NCBI GenBank assembly: GCA_030706635.1
Contig: JAUZOD010000031.1
Location: 1-46,941, forward strand
Reading direction: 5' to 3'
From: Bacteroidota bacterium
Lineage (GTDB): Bacteria > Bacteroidota > Bacteroidia > Chitinophagales > Chitinophagaceae
Length of the DNA stretch: 46,941 nucleotides
Shown here: positions 17,675-26,014 of the stretch, piece after piece
Layout: the number at the start of each line of letters is the position of its first letter
How positions within the stretch are numbered: position 1 is the first letter of the stretch
Made by a program: the position numbers and the translations under genes
The notes under the pieces: generated by a model
Database searches by the model: none
Seen by the model: the letters and a program-made list of their open reading frames with translations, nothing else
Told to the model about the DNA's origin: nothing

Positions 17675-17920
17675 ATGACTTCGAAAAGTATTGAGCTTTC
17701 CCGCGAAGAGATTGAGAAACTTATTGTCGAATATGAACTGAAGCCTGCACTGAAATTTCAAAACCTATATATCGCCAGCGGCCCGGACTATGAGATATTG
17801 GCGAGTCTGAAACCCGGTGGACGGTATGATGTTCAGCTCCTGGATAAAAAGCAGGTGGAGAAATCCGTTCAGGATACCATCCGGATTTTCAGGGATTATG
17901 CCAACGGGTTAAAGTCCTGA
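17675..17920 (+). CDS. small hypothetical protein, 81 aa
   Basis: A soluble 81-residue protein beginning MTSKSIELS. A TTG 27 bp upstream would extend it, but the extension is basic and poorly convincing, so ATG 17675 is chosen. It is predicted alpha-beta-alpha: a charged N-terminal helix (REEIEKLIVEYEL), strands YEILASLKPGG and YDVQLLD, and a C-terminal helix. I do not recognise the family. It is convergent with the fragment at 17932, 11 bp away. Confidence 0.55.
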   Translation: MTSKSIELSREEIEKLIVEYELKPALKFQNLYIASGPDYEILASLKPGGRYDVQLLDKKQVEKSVQDTIRIFRDYANGLKS

Positions 17921-17931
17921 AATTTTCTTTG

Positions 17932-18255
17932 TCATTTTTTATTGGGTATTTCCCCGGCCAGTTTTACAGTGAAATAAATCAGGACGATCAGCAATCCGAA
18001 AAGCGTGATCCATAACGAGTTTTCGGAGAAAAAACTTTTTGTTTTAGAGGACGAGGGAATAATCTCGACTGGTAAAAGTTTTGCTATCGGAATGCTAAAT
18101 GAAAGGCTGTCCTTAAAATCCTGTAGATCATAATGAGGCATCGATGCCTGCCCGTTCGTCATTTTCAGCAGATAGTCGGCTCCTGAATCCAGATACAGTA
18201 TGATCTTCTTTGGTTCCTGACTGGTTTTAGCATCCCACAGAAAAGTCCTATGCAA
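17932..18255 (-). pseudogene. C-terminal fragment of a membrane-anchored protein (DUF3999-like), truncated
   Basis: This is the readable 3' end of a larger gene. KKIILYLDSGADYLLKM looks like the middle of a beta-rich extracytoplasmic domain, and the end carries a single transmembrane helix (SLWITLFGLLIVLIYFTVKLAG) followed by a short basic tail. The ATG at 18253-18255 is probably fortuitous, because it lies inside the preceding DUF2339 frame. The C-terminal anchor and position suggest the DUF3999-type gene that often follows DUF2339 genes, but that identity is inference. It is out of frame with the upstream fragment. Confidence 0.5.
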
Positions 18256-18704
18256 ACCCGACCTGTCTTATTGATCCATTCCTGGTCTATGGCATATTTG
18301 ACAAAAAAAGAAATGCCCAGCACGAGCACGGCAATGCCCACTTTATTAATCAGGTTCTCGCCAATAAATTTTTCTATATCCGGAGTATCACGGAGCCATT
18401 TGGCAAACCAGGATGCCTTTGCCGATGCATCTGCAAAGGGAATGGAGTTCGAAAGTTTTTTTTCGTCGGGGGACTGCGGCACCGGCAAAGGTCTAACGGA
18501 TTCAGGCTTTGGCGGAAGCGGAACAGAAACGGGATCCGGTGCAACAAATGTTTTGGTTTCTGTAAAGCTTGACTGGCTTTTTAGCTGCTCCTTCAAATCA
18601 TCCAGCTGATCTTGGATCTGTGCGCTGATCTGGCTGTTTCTGTTCAAGGCTTTTAGAATAAAAATCAAAAAAACCAGGACCAGGAGTAAAAGCGCTATTT
18701 CCAT
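18165..18704 (-). pseudogene. DUF2339 family membrane protein, N-terminal remnant
   Basis: The first ~145 residues are a clear DUF2339 start: an N-terminal helix (EIALLLLVLVFLIFIL), a coiled-coil stretch (QIQDQLDDLKEQL), a Pro-rich linker, and the signature IEKFIGENLINKVGIAVLVLG...FFVKYAIDQEWINKTGRV. DUF2339 proteins normally continue for several hundred residues with many helices. Here the frame changes to unrelated sequence after about GLFCG and stops at residue 179. In another frame the DNA continues as the C-terminal end of a different protein (17932-18255). This is best read as a large internal deletion fusing two neighbouring genes. Confidence 0.7.
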
Positions 18705-18770
18705 GGACGTCAGCAGGGTTAATTTTCCGTCTAATATAGCAATTACCTGCTGTAAGGAGAAACCTGCTTT

Positions 18771-19883
18771 TTATTCTCCGGGAGTATTTTCTAAAGTCAG
18801 AACAACAGCCTTCTTCCGGGATTGTCTTTCTTCTTCTCCCAGCAGAAGACCCCAGGATTTCAGACTCTCCACCCGGTCAAAAACAATTTTCATCACCGCA
18901 ATCACCGGAATGGACAGGAACATGCCGGAAATACCCCAGATCATTTCTCCGATAACAACGCCCAACACGGTGATCAGAGGATTTATTTTTACTTTGGAAC
19001 CTACAATTACGGGAAGCAACACATTGCTGTCAATCAAATGCGTTATAACCAGGGTGATGATTACCAGAAATACTTTGCCGGCAACGGCAGCTGTAGCAAA
19101 AGTGATCAATGAGCTTAAGAGAAGCGCCGTAAATATACCCAGGTAAGGAATAATATTAAACAATCCGGTGATCAGTCCGAGCAGGATGGCATATTTCACG
19201 TCCAGGGCCCAGAAAACAATACAGACCACGGTGCAAACAATGATCATTTCAATAAATAATCCCAGGATGTATTTCCGCAGGATGAATTGAACCTTTTCAA
19301 CGATATCATGAACAACAAGGGAATTTTCTTCCAGGAACACGGATACCAGGAAGGTCATGATCAGCCTGCGGTAGGTAAGAAAAAAGAAGGTATAGATAAA
19401 AGTAAAGATCAGGAAAAGCAGGATCGACGACAGGGAGAGCAGCGTGGCTCCTACCACCGAGGTTCCTGACGACAATACCTGGGATGTGGCTGACTGAACA
19501 TAATTTAATTGTTTGTGAGCGTTAATATGATACTTACGCGAAATCCAGTGCTGCAGGTCCGAAAGGGAGCTGAATACCTGCTGTTTAAACTGTGGCCAGT
19601 CATCGGCAAGTGTGCCGATTTGCGAACCGACCACATAAACGATGAGTGTAATGGCCGCCAGTAGCAGTAAAACAGCCAGCATGGATGCGGCACCCCGCGG
19701 CAATTTTAATCTGTTCTCCAGGAAGGCCGCCAGCGGCAGGAGCAAAATCGAAAACAGGCACGAAAAAATAATAGGACTCAGCAGGTCTTTGGAAATGATC
19801 ACCAGAAAGCCAATACCGATCAGGATCACCAGTACAGAGGCCAGCTTGTGGTAAAAAGGCAGGGCGTTGGCATTAAGGCGCAT
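18771..19883 (-). CDS. AI-2E/PerM family transporter (UPF0118)
   Basis: A 370-residue polytopic inner-membrane protein with the family layout: two N-terminal helices, an amphipathic periplasmic domain (about residues 85-150), then a helix bundle. It has the typical GLFNIIPYLG and the late PVIVGSKVKINPLITVLGVVIGEMIWGISGMFLSIPVIAV. The family was named for autoinducer-2 export, but members include Na+/H+ antiporters and uncharacterised permeases, so the substrate is open. It is transcribed leftward, 66 bp ahead of the DUF2339 remnant, and diverges from the FKBP gene. Confidence 0.9.
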   Translation of the reverse strand: MRLNANALPFYHKLASVLVILIGIGFLVIISKDLLSPIIFSCLFSILLLPLAAFLENRLKLPRGAASMLAVLLLLAAITLIVYVVGSQIGTLADDWPQFKQQVFSSLSDLQHWISRKYHINAHKQLNYVQSATSQVLSSGTSVVGATLLSLSSILLFLIFTFIYTFFFLTYRRLIMTFLVSVFLEENSLVVHDIVEKVQFILRKYILGLFIEMIIVCTVVCIVFWALDVKYAILLGLITGLFNIIPYLGIFTALLLSSLITFATAAVAGKVFLVIITLVITHLIDSNVLLPVIVGSKVKINPLITVLGVVIGEMIWGISGMFLSIPVIAVMKIVFDRVESLKSWGLLLGEEERQSRKKAVVLTLENTPGE

Positions 19884-19963
19884 AAAATGAGATATTAACC
19901 TTTCACAGAATATAATTAATTAATAAAAAAGGCCGGGAAATACAGGATAAATGTAGTTTAAAT

Positions 19964-19971
19964 TAACTTTG
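19964..19971 (+). promoter_or_regulatory. -7 promoter element (TAACTTTG) for the FKBP gene
   Basis: Exact match to the Bacteroidota TAnnTTTG -7 consensus, 15 nt before the ATG at 19987. It supports that ATG over the upstream TTG at 19969, which lies inside the element. No clear -33 TTTG is seen. Confidence 0.5.
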
Positions 19972-19986
19972 CGTAAACGATCATTT

Positions 19987-20421
19987 ATGGGTATTGCAGA
20001 CAAATTATTTCAGCTGAAGAATGATAAAGCAAGTGCCAATTTAAAAGCAGGGCGTGATTTTTTAGAAGCCAATAAACAAAGGCCGGAAGTTATTGCTTTA
20101 CCCAGTGGTTTGCAGTATGAAGTGCTTTCGGAAGGAACGGGCCTGAAGCCTGGCCCAAGAAGCAAAGTGACCTGCCACTATCACGGAACCCTGATAGATG
20201 GTACCGTATTTGACAGCTCAGTAAATCGCGGCCAGCCGGCAACTTTTCCGTTAAACATGGTGATTAAGGGATGGACGGAAGGTTTACAATTAATGAACAC
20301 CGGCAGCAAATGGCGTTTCTTCATTCCGGCAGATCTGGGTTACGGGAACAGACAGGCGAGTGCAGAGATTGGCCCGAACAGCGCCCTGATTTTTGACGTG
20401 GAACTGATAGAAGTAAACTGA
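19987..20421 (+). CDS. FKBP-type peptidyl-prolyl cis-trans isomerase
   Basis: A 144-residue cytoplasmic FKBP with a short helical N-terminal extension (ADKLFQLKNDKASANLKAG), like the FklB/FKBP22 group. The FKBP core runs from ALPSGLQYEVL to the end, with VTCHYHGTLIDGTVFDSS, VIKGWTEGLQLM, WRFFIPADLGYGNR and a final IFDVELIEV, including the conserved Trp and Tyr of the active pocket. No signal peptide is present. It catalyses proline isomerisation in protein folding. The 58-residue ORF that follows 34 bp later may be co-transcribed. Confidence 0.93.
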   Translation: MGIADKLFQLKNDKASANLKAGRDFLEANKQRPEVIALPSGLQYEVLSEGTGLKPGPRSKVTCHYHGTLIDGTVFDSSVNRGQPATFPLNMVIKGWTEGLQLMNTGSKWRFFIPADLGYGNRQASAEIGPNSALIFDVELIEVN

Positions 20422-20455
20422 TAAAGGAATATATTCTAATCTACAACAATCCGGA

Positions 20456-20632
20456 ATGAAAAGCAGAAAAGTGCTGATCGGCGTGGGTATCGGCCTAACC
20501 GTGCTGGTGGTTATTCAATTCATCAGAACCAGGAAGAAAAAAGAAAGAAAACGCATTCACATTGCCAATGAGGGCTATGAAACGGCAGAGGATATCCTGT
20601 ATCCCAAGCGGGGCAGTCTAAAATTGAGTTGA
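20456..20632 (+). CDS. small single-helix membrane protein, 58 aa
   Basis: An ATG-initiated 58-codon frame: a basic start (MKSRK), one hydrophobic helix (VLIGVGIGLTVLVVIQFI), a strongly basic stretch (RTRKKKERKRIH) and an acidic/Tyr-containing tail. The topology is N-out or a reverse anchor with a cytoplasmic basic tail. It starts 34 bp after the FKBP stop and ends 3 bp before the stop of the convergent T9SS gene. No family is recognised. The compact fit between the two genes and the coherent membrane-anchor pattern support it as real. Confidence 0.6.
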   Translation: MKSRKVLIGVGIGLTVLVVIQFIRTRKKKERKRIHIANEGYETAEDILYPKRGSLKLS

Positions 20633-20635
20633 TGG

Positions 20636-23600
20636 TTAACGCTCTCCAAACAACAGTTTATAAGTACTGCTCTCTCCGTTCGAAAGATTCTTCACTTTCA
20701 GCATATATAGTCCCGGCACAACCGAATCATCCCGATGATAGATCAGGGTGCTGTTTTGAACAGAAGCCGGCGAGCTGGCATACAGGATCTGTCCGGCAAC
20801 ATTAAATAATACGATCTGGTACCGCGAGGTCTGACCTGACTGAATGTTAACGTTAAGCACATTGCCTACGGGATTCGGATAAACTGAAATCCGGTCGGTA
20901 GTCTTTAAGTTTATCTGTACGATATTGCTGTAAGTAAATTTATTATCTGTGCCGGATATTTTGAGTCGGTACAGATTTACACCACTCCCGGGGCTGTTAT
21001 CAATAAAATTATAAGAGCCTGAACCAGGGTTTCCCGATATTGATCCGATGGATACAAAATCACCGCTTTCATTTTTTCGTTCAATCTGGTAGGTGATCCC
21101 GTCTGGGCTGCCCGGTGCATCCCAGGTTAACTGCGATGCGGTTTCATTCAGGGCATGCCCCTTCAGGGTAACGGATTGCGGCAATACCCACAGCCCGCCA
21201 CACATACCGTCCAGATGGAAATAAGACAGTTTGGTAAGACAGCCGCTGTTGATGGACATCCGGTTCACATAGATCCCGGTATCTGCCGGCGTAAGATAAG
21301 GAACGTTATACGTTGGGTCCGTTCCTACCAGAATGCTGTCAGTAGAAGCAGCCGTTAATTTCTTATACCAGATATACGTTGCGTTGGGAATTACATTGGT
21401 TGATAAGGTGATGTTCTGGTAAATACAATTGGATGTTGCCGTAACAAGGGTATTGGCCAGCGGAAGAATGCTTACATCGTTTAATCCGGCATTTCCACAG
21501 GCATCTATAGCTCTCAGTCGCACCAGGGAATAAGGCACTCCGTTACCGATGCTGAATACCGGATTCGATTGCGGCGCAGAAACAATGCTTGGCGTGGAGG
21601 GGATACTTCCGATCACCTGATAAGTAAACGGATATACGCCGCCGCTTACGGAGGCCCCGACACTAAAACTATTGTTATCACACTGGTAGGCTGCGGACCG
21701 GGCCAGGTTGGGGAATGTATAGTTGGGTAGTGTAACGGTATCGTTCAGCGTAGTTGAACAGCCGGTGAAGGAATAGGTGATCACGTACACCGCATCTTCC
21801 AGATTACTGAATGTAAAGTTGTTTCCTGAGTTAAAGGAATAGCCGATGGAAACAGGCGCGAAATCTTTTTGGGTGACGGATAGATTTACCCCCGTCAGGT
21901 TGGTGCTGGCAACCACCAGAAGATCGGAAGAACCATTCGGCGTTATGCTGGAAGGGCATTTTGGCGTTATGGTATAATTGTGGGTAAGCCCGCTTTGCTG
22001 CGCCAATACGTATTGTGTTGCCGGTGTGCCGCAGGTGCCGGTCACAACCACTTTATATTTTTGGCCCGGTATCAGTGCCGGGATCTGGGAAATAACCAGG
22101 TTGTTGGATGCTGATGAAACGGATTTAATCAGGTTATTCAGAGTGTCGTATACCGTCACCACATAGGGTGAAAATCCGGAAGTAATATGCACATTCAGAT
22201 CACTCGCATTATAGGCGCAGGATGGCGTTGCCGTTACGGTCATCGCGGTAGCGCTTGCGGCTACGGTGAAACATCTTTCAATGGTTGTATCCATACAGCT
22301 GTTCTGAACATCGATGCAATAAGATCCATACGGCAGGTTATCAAAAACACCGGACGTGTTGTTACTGATCACGGTTCCGGAACTGCTCTTGAGATAATAA
22401 GTGGCCGCGGTAAGATTTACCTGCCCATTGATAGTTGCACTGAACGTGGTACAGCCCTGATTGGTAAAATTAACAGTTGATCCAACAGAAGCTATAGGTT
22501 TGGTAACGGTAAAATTTGAAGTAAACACAGTGCCAGCACAACCATCGGTTGTCTTGATATAATAGCTGCCAAAACCGCTGATGTTAAATATACCGGTATT
22601 GTTACAGGTTCCGATCTGGTTATTCAGGTTATCGTAGAGACAAAAACTGCGGTTGGTCAGATTTTGCTGATTGGAAACCTTTGCAGTAAATCCGGCGCAG
22701 GTGAGGTTACTGGTGACGACCGGCCCAACGGAAGGAACAGGTGCCGTAACGTTAACACAACTTAAAATAACTGCGCCGGAGCAACCGTCTGTTATCTGAA
22801 CGCAATAATCTCCATAAGGAATATTGGTGAACACGCCTGTATTATTGCAGGGGACACCCGTTACCGGATTACCGGTAACCTTGTCCAGAAGACAGTACTG
22901 GCCGTTGTAAACGTTCGCCTGACCGGTAACCGTAACCGTAAAGCCGGTGCATGTTTTATTGCTGATGGTGGGTGTGCCTACGGTTGGCGGCGGTTGCGTT
23001 GCCGTAAAACATCTCTGTATGCTCGTGTCTCCACAAGCGTCGGTCACGTTGATACAGTACGAGCCAAAGGCGAGACCGGGAAATATGCCCGTGCTGTTGC
23101 AGGTAACCGGATTACCCAGATGATCTACCAGACAGTATTGCGGCGTGATCAGATTAGATTGTCCGTTCACTGTTGCTGTGAAGGTTGTACAGGTATAGCC
23201 ATTAATTGTTACCGAAGCGCCAACCGAACGCAGCCGTTTGCTGGCAGTAAAGTTGACGGTAAAGATTGCTCCGGTACATCCGTCAGTTACTTTTATTGAA
23301 TAAGCGCCGTAAGGAACATGATTAAAGATGCCGGTTGCGTTACAGGCACCTACCGCATTTCCGAGATTATCAAAAAGACAGTATTGGGGACTGGTCAGGT
23401 TTTGCTGGCCTGTTACCGTGGCCGTTACGTCAGTACAGGTATAATTGGAGATGGCTACCGAACCGGTGACGGCCGGGATGGCCCGGGACTGTGTAAAACA
23501 TCTGGAGATCACCGTATCATAGCAGGTATTTGTTATTTTAATGCAATAGGATCCGTAGGGAATATTGCTAAAGGAACCGGTAGCATTGCAGGATTGACCG

Positions 23601-24586
23601 GTTACCGGATTACCCAGATTATCTACGAGACAATATGATGGATTCGTCAGGTTTTGCATGCCGGTGATGGCGGCATTAAAACCGGTACAGGTCGGAGCCG
23701 TAATGGTCGCATTGGCTGCAACCGAAGGAATATTGCCATTTGTCCAGTTCTTAAACTGAACATTTCCGCAGCGGTCTTTTGACACAAGGGTCAGGGTTCT
23801 TTTTTGTCCCGGATCAAAACTAAAAGTATTGGTTGTGAACCAGCTGGTGTCGCCGGTATTATTCACCACACCATATTGAAATCCGTTGAAAGCAGTTCCG
23901 CTATTGTTGTTATTTCCTTTGCTGTCTGTGAGATTAATGACGGCCTGAAAAGAATTACAAGCCGGCTGGGTAACCGGAGCAGAAGCAATGGACCACGTAT
24001 AATTCTGTATGCTGATATTGCGGGTTTGAATGCCTCCGCAGGAATCTGTGAGCTGAACAGAATAAGAACCCGGGATCAGGCCGGTAAATACACCCGTGGC
24101 ATTGCTCGTTCCGACACTCATGGGAGAAGGAGAAACCAGCGTAAATAAAAAGGGGCCGCGGCCGTTTTGAATCGCCGCAACCGAAACAGTGCCATCCGTA
24201 CCATTCACGCAGCTAACATCTGTTTCCGTGATCCCAAACCGCGGGTCACTGTAGGACCCGGGAATAATAATATTATCCACTTCGTATGTACATCCGCTGA
24301 CAATATCTTTTACTATGATATTGTATGTTCCCGGTGTTAATCCGGTTATTAAGCTGGACGAAGTAAAATCTGTGGTTATGGTTCCTGTTAGTTTGTAATT
24401 GTAGGTTCCTGATCCGCCTGAAGCATTAATTTGGAGAGCGCCTGTAGCCGTGCATCTGGATTCTATGGCCGAGTACGTTGCTGTTAGTCCGCTGCAATCC
24501 TGGGCATCCAGTTTGTTTGTAAAAATGAGCTGCAACAACAACAAGGGCACAACAAACCCGGAAATAGGGTAAAGGTTAAGTTTCAT
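20636..24586 (-). CDS. T9SS-sorted secreted repeat protein, 1316 aa
   Basis: A very large extracellular protein. Residues 1-28 are a signal peptide (ending NKLDAQ). Residues about 30-200 hold two SprB-like repeats (TGLTPGTYNIIVKD, TGLIPGSYSVQLTD). Residues about 300-776 hold six tandem Cys-rich repeats of 80-84 residues. Later regions are Ig-like, and residues about 1130-1230 are fibronectin-like (ETASQLTWDAPGSPDGITYQIER). The last ~80 residues form a type A T9SS sorting domain (ISVYPNPVGNVLNV ... PGLYMLKV). The protein should be exported by Sec, then moved over the outer membrane by T9SS and anchored. Adhesin or gliding-associated roles are usual for SprB-repeat proteins, but its ligand is unknown. 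Confidence 0.88.
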   Translation of the reverse strand: MKLNLYPISGFVVPLLLLQLIFTNKLDAQDCSGLTATYSAIESRCTATGALQINASGGSGTYNYKLTGTITTDFTSSSLITGLTPGTYNIIVKDIVSGCTYEVDNIIIPGSYSDPRFGITETDVSCVNGTDGTVSVAAIQNGRGPFLFTLVSPSPMSVGTSNATGVFTGLIPGSYSVQLTDSCGGIQTRNISIQNYTWSIASAPVTQPACNSFQAVINLTDSKGNNNNSGTAFNGFQYGVVNNTGDTSWFTTNTFSFDPGQKRTLTLVSKDRCGNVQFKNWTNGNIPSVAANATITAPTCTGFNAAITGMQNLTNPSYCLVDNLGNPVTGQSCNATGSFSNIPYGSYCIKITNTCYDTVISRCFTQSRAIPAVTGSVAISNYTCTDVTATVTGQQNLTSPQYCLFDNLGNAVGACNATGIFNHVPYGAYSIKVTDGCTGAIFTVNFTASKRLRSVGASVTINGYTCTTFTATVNGQSNLITPQYCLVDHLGNPVTCNSTGIFPGLAFGSYCINVTDACGDTSIQRCFTATQPPPTVGTPTISNKTCTGFTVTVTGQANVYNGQYCLLDKVTGNPVTGVPCNNTGVFTNIPYGDYCVQITDGCSGAVILSCVNVTAPVPSVGPVVTSNLTCAGFTAKVSNQQNLTNRSFCLYDNLNNQIGTCNNTGIFNISGFGSYYIKTTDGCAGTVFTSNFTVTKPIASVGSTVNFTNQGCTTFSATINGQVNLTAATYYLKSSSGTVISNNTSGVFDNLPYGSYCIDVQNSCMDTTIERCFTVAASATAMTVTATPSCAYNASDLNVHITSGFSPYVVTVYDTLNNLIKSVSSASNNLVISQIPALIPGQKYKVVVTGTCGTPATQYVLAQQSGLTHNYTITPKCPSSITPNGSSDLLVVASTNLTGVNLSVTQKDFAPVSIGYSFNSGNNFTFSNLEDAVYVITYSFTGCSTTLNDTVTLPNYTFPNLARSAAYQCDNNSFSVGASVSGGVYPFTYQVIGSIPSTPSIVSAPQSNPVFSIGNGVPYSLVRLRAIDACGNAGLNDVSILPLANTLVTATSNCIYQNITLSTNVIPNATYIWYKKLTAASTDSILVGTDPTYNVPYLTPADTGIYVNRMSINSGCLTKLSYFHLDGMCGGLWVLPQSVTLKGHALNETASQLTWDAPGSPDGITYQIERKNESGDFVSIGSISGNPGSGSYNFIDNSPGSGVNLYRLKISGTDNKFTYSNIVQINLKTTDRISVYPNPVGNVLNVNIQSGQTSRYQIVLFNVAGQILYASSPASVQNSTLIYHRDDSVVPGLYMLKVKNLSNGESSTYKLLFGER
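22259..23689 (-). repeat. six tandem ~246-bp coding repeats (~82 aa each)
   Basis: Unit starts, taken at the conserved first Cys, lie at residues 300, 384, 466, 546, 630 and 712 of the T9SS protein. The unit consensus reads roughly TCTGF-A-V-GQ-NLT-PQYCL-DNLGNPV---CN-TGIF-N-PYGSYCI-VTDGC-----RCFT. Units are diverged at the protein level (about half of positions vary), so the array is old or under diversifying pressure, and not a recent slippage product. The Cys pattern would allow two or three disulfides per unit. Confidence 0.85.
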
Positions 24587-24987
24587 GGGCTACGATTTTC
24601 CTACGGCACGTCAAAACGATGAATAACCTGGACTACGTATGGATCTGCCCAAAGTTTAACATTAAATAATAGCGGGGAATATTTTTTCGATCGATCACTT
24701 TAATTGATCGATTTTTGGACGTTTTCATTCGACGAATGAAATGACCAAAACTTAGTGGTCGGGAAATCGATCTCCGGACCTTCAGCCAAAGAACGGCTGA
24801 TAACGGTAACAAAGATGTTTCAGGATAAGAGGAAAGAAGAATGATTTCGATGAGGAGACGGATTTTGCGGTTTAATACCTGAAAATACCGGTTAAAACAA
24901 TTCGGGATTGTCTCGAATCTGACTGCAATGGCACAACGCGCTATTTACCAATTCGGGAAAATTATTCAAATGACCTGAAAATACCCA

Positions 24988-25013
24988 AATAAAAGTATTT
25001 ATATACTTTTATT
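24988..25013. promoter_or_regulatory. perfect 11-bp inverted repeat, probable ric operator
   Basis: AATAAAAGTAT, spacer TTAT, ATACTTTTATT. It ends 5 bp before the TAACTTTG -7 element, so a bound dimer would cover the -33 to -15 region and block transcription. The A/T-rich dyad with a 4-bp spacer resembles operators of NsrR/IscR-type Rrf2 regulators. A Rrf2 gene closes the same operon (28431-28862). The operator role is inferred. Confidence 0.65.
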
Positions 25014-25018
25014 AGACA

Positions 25019-25026
25019 TAACTTTG
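25019..25026 (+). promoter_or_regulatory. -7 promoter element (TAACTTTG) of the ric operon
   Basis: Exact TAnnTTTG match, 4 nt before the ATG at 25031. The expected start of transcription would fall at or next to that ATG, implying a leaderless or near-leaderless message, unless translation starts at the second ATG (25052). Confidence 0.55.
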
Positions 25027-25030
25027 CAGC

Positions 25031-26014
25031 ATGAATATTAAATCTTCTGATATGGAAACAGTCACAGAAAATATATTGAACGTAACCTTGCTGCCCCCCA
25101 GGCAGAAGCATCCCGCTATTTTTGCCCGTTTTGATTTATTGCGGGAAGGGGAAAGCCTGACCCTGCACAACGATCATGATCCCAAACCCCTGTATTATCA
25201 GCTATTGGGAGAAAGAGGTGACATATTCACCTGGGAATACCTGGAACAGGGTCCCGAATGCTGGAAAGTGCAGATTGGTAAAAGGATTACCGGGGCGAAT
25301 GGGGAAACCCTCGGACAAATCGCCGCGAAAGATCTGCGCAAAGCGGAGGTATTTAAGAAATATGGACTTGATTTTTGCTGCGGGGGTAAAAAAACCGTTC
25401 GGGAAGCTTGTAAAGAGAAAGGGATTGATGCAACCCGCGTGGAAGAGGAACTGCAGCATCCGGAAAATCTGGAATCTGCCGACAGGAATTCCTACAATGA
25501 ATGGAGCCTTGGTTTCCTCGCGGATTTCATCGTCAACAACCACCATAATTACATCCGCAAAAATCTGCCGGAACTTCGGGGTTATGCCGAAAAATGTGCC
25601 CGGGTTCACGGAGCCCATCATCCGGAATTGCTGTCGATCAAACAACTCGTAGAGCAAGTCAACGATGAGCTGCTGGATCATCTTGAACATGAAGAAAGAA
25701 TTTTATTTCCCTACATAAAATCATTGGAGCATGCCGACCCAAATCGGGCCACGGCAAAAACCACAGGCGCGCAAAAATTAAAAGACCTCATCGACAATCT
25801 GGAAAAAGAGCATGCTTTTATCGGGGAGGCTTTTGACAGGATCAGGCAACTGAGCAGGAACTATCAGGTTCCAGAAGATGGATGCGGCAGTTACCGGTTA
25901 TTATTTAAAATGCTGCCGGACTTTGAAGAAGATCTTCACCAGCATATTCACCTGGAAAATAATATCCTCTTTCCCAAGGCAATCGAACGGGAATCGAACG
26001 ATCATGCTGATTGA
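25031..26014 (+). CDS. ric: iron-sulfur cluster repair di-iron protein RIC (ScdA/YtfE) with N-terminal DUF2249 domain
   Basis: A 327-residue three-domain protein. Residues about 12-85 are DUF2249 (KHPAIFARFDLLREGESL, NDHDPKPL, YLEQGPECWKV). Residues about 88-142 are the ScdA_N domain with the DFCCGG motif at residues 114-119. The rest is a hemerythrin-like di-iron domain with ligand candidates NNHHNYI, GAHHPEL, DHLEHEERILFP, EHAFIGE and HIHLENNILFP. RIC proteins repair Fe-S clusters damaged by NO or peroxide and are cytoplasmic. The added DUF2249 domain matches the neighbouring protein, which has two more. ATG 25031 gives an ATG 4 nt from the promoter; ATG 25052 (METVTEN) is the alternative. 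The downstream gene overlaps by 11 bp. Confidence 0.93.
   Translation: MNIKSSDMETVTENILNVTLLPPRQKHPAIFARFDLLREGESLTLHNDHDPKPLYYQLLGERGDIFTWEYLEQGPECWKVQIGKRITGANGETLGQIAAKDLRKAEVFKKYGLDFCCGGKKTVREACKEKGIDATRVEEELQHPENLESADRNSYNEWSLGFLADFIVNNHHNYIRKNLPELRGYAEKCARVHGAHHPELLSIKQLVEQVNDELLDHLEHEERILFPYIKSLEHADPNRATAKTTGAQKLKDLIDNLEKEHAFIGEAFDRIRQLSRNYQVPEDGCGSYRLLFKMLPDFEEDLHQHIHLENNILFPKAIERESNDHAD

Larger units (their letters stand above)
24587..25030. promoter_or_regulatory. divergent control region with three inverted repeats
   Basis: 444 bp without a credible ORF between the T9SS gene and the ric operon. It holds an 8-bp-arm repeat ATCGATCA/TGATCGAT (24690-24712), a near-perfect palindrome with 9-bp arms around one base (24723-24741), and the perfect 11-bp-arm repeat at 24988-25013 described separately. 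The first two lie nearer the T9SS gene start and could control it. Confidence 0.5.

Noticed and set aside
18165-18704. The 179-residue DUF2339 frame as an intact short gene
   Set aside because: The tail after about residue 145 has no similarity to DUF2339 and is the out-of-frame reading of another gene's end, so a truncated remnant is more likely.
19969-19986. TTG start for the FKBP gene, adding six residues
   Set aside because: The TTG lies inside the TAACTTTG promoter element; ATG 19987 begins the usual MGIADK-type N-terminus.
22259-23689. Regularly spaced repeats that could be mistaken for a CRISPR array
   Set aside because: The period is about 246 bp, the units are coding and diverged, and they lie in frame within the T9SS protein; there are no short identical repeats with unique spacers.
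25878-26003. Upstream extension of the DUF1858-DUF2249 gene inside ric
   Set aside because: The extra 42 residues read out of frame through the conserved di-iron domain of ric and show no relation to DUF1858; ATG 26004 gives a proper domain start.
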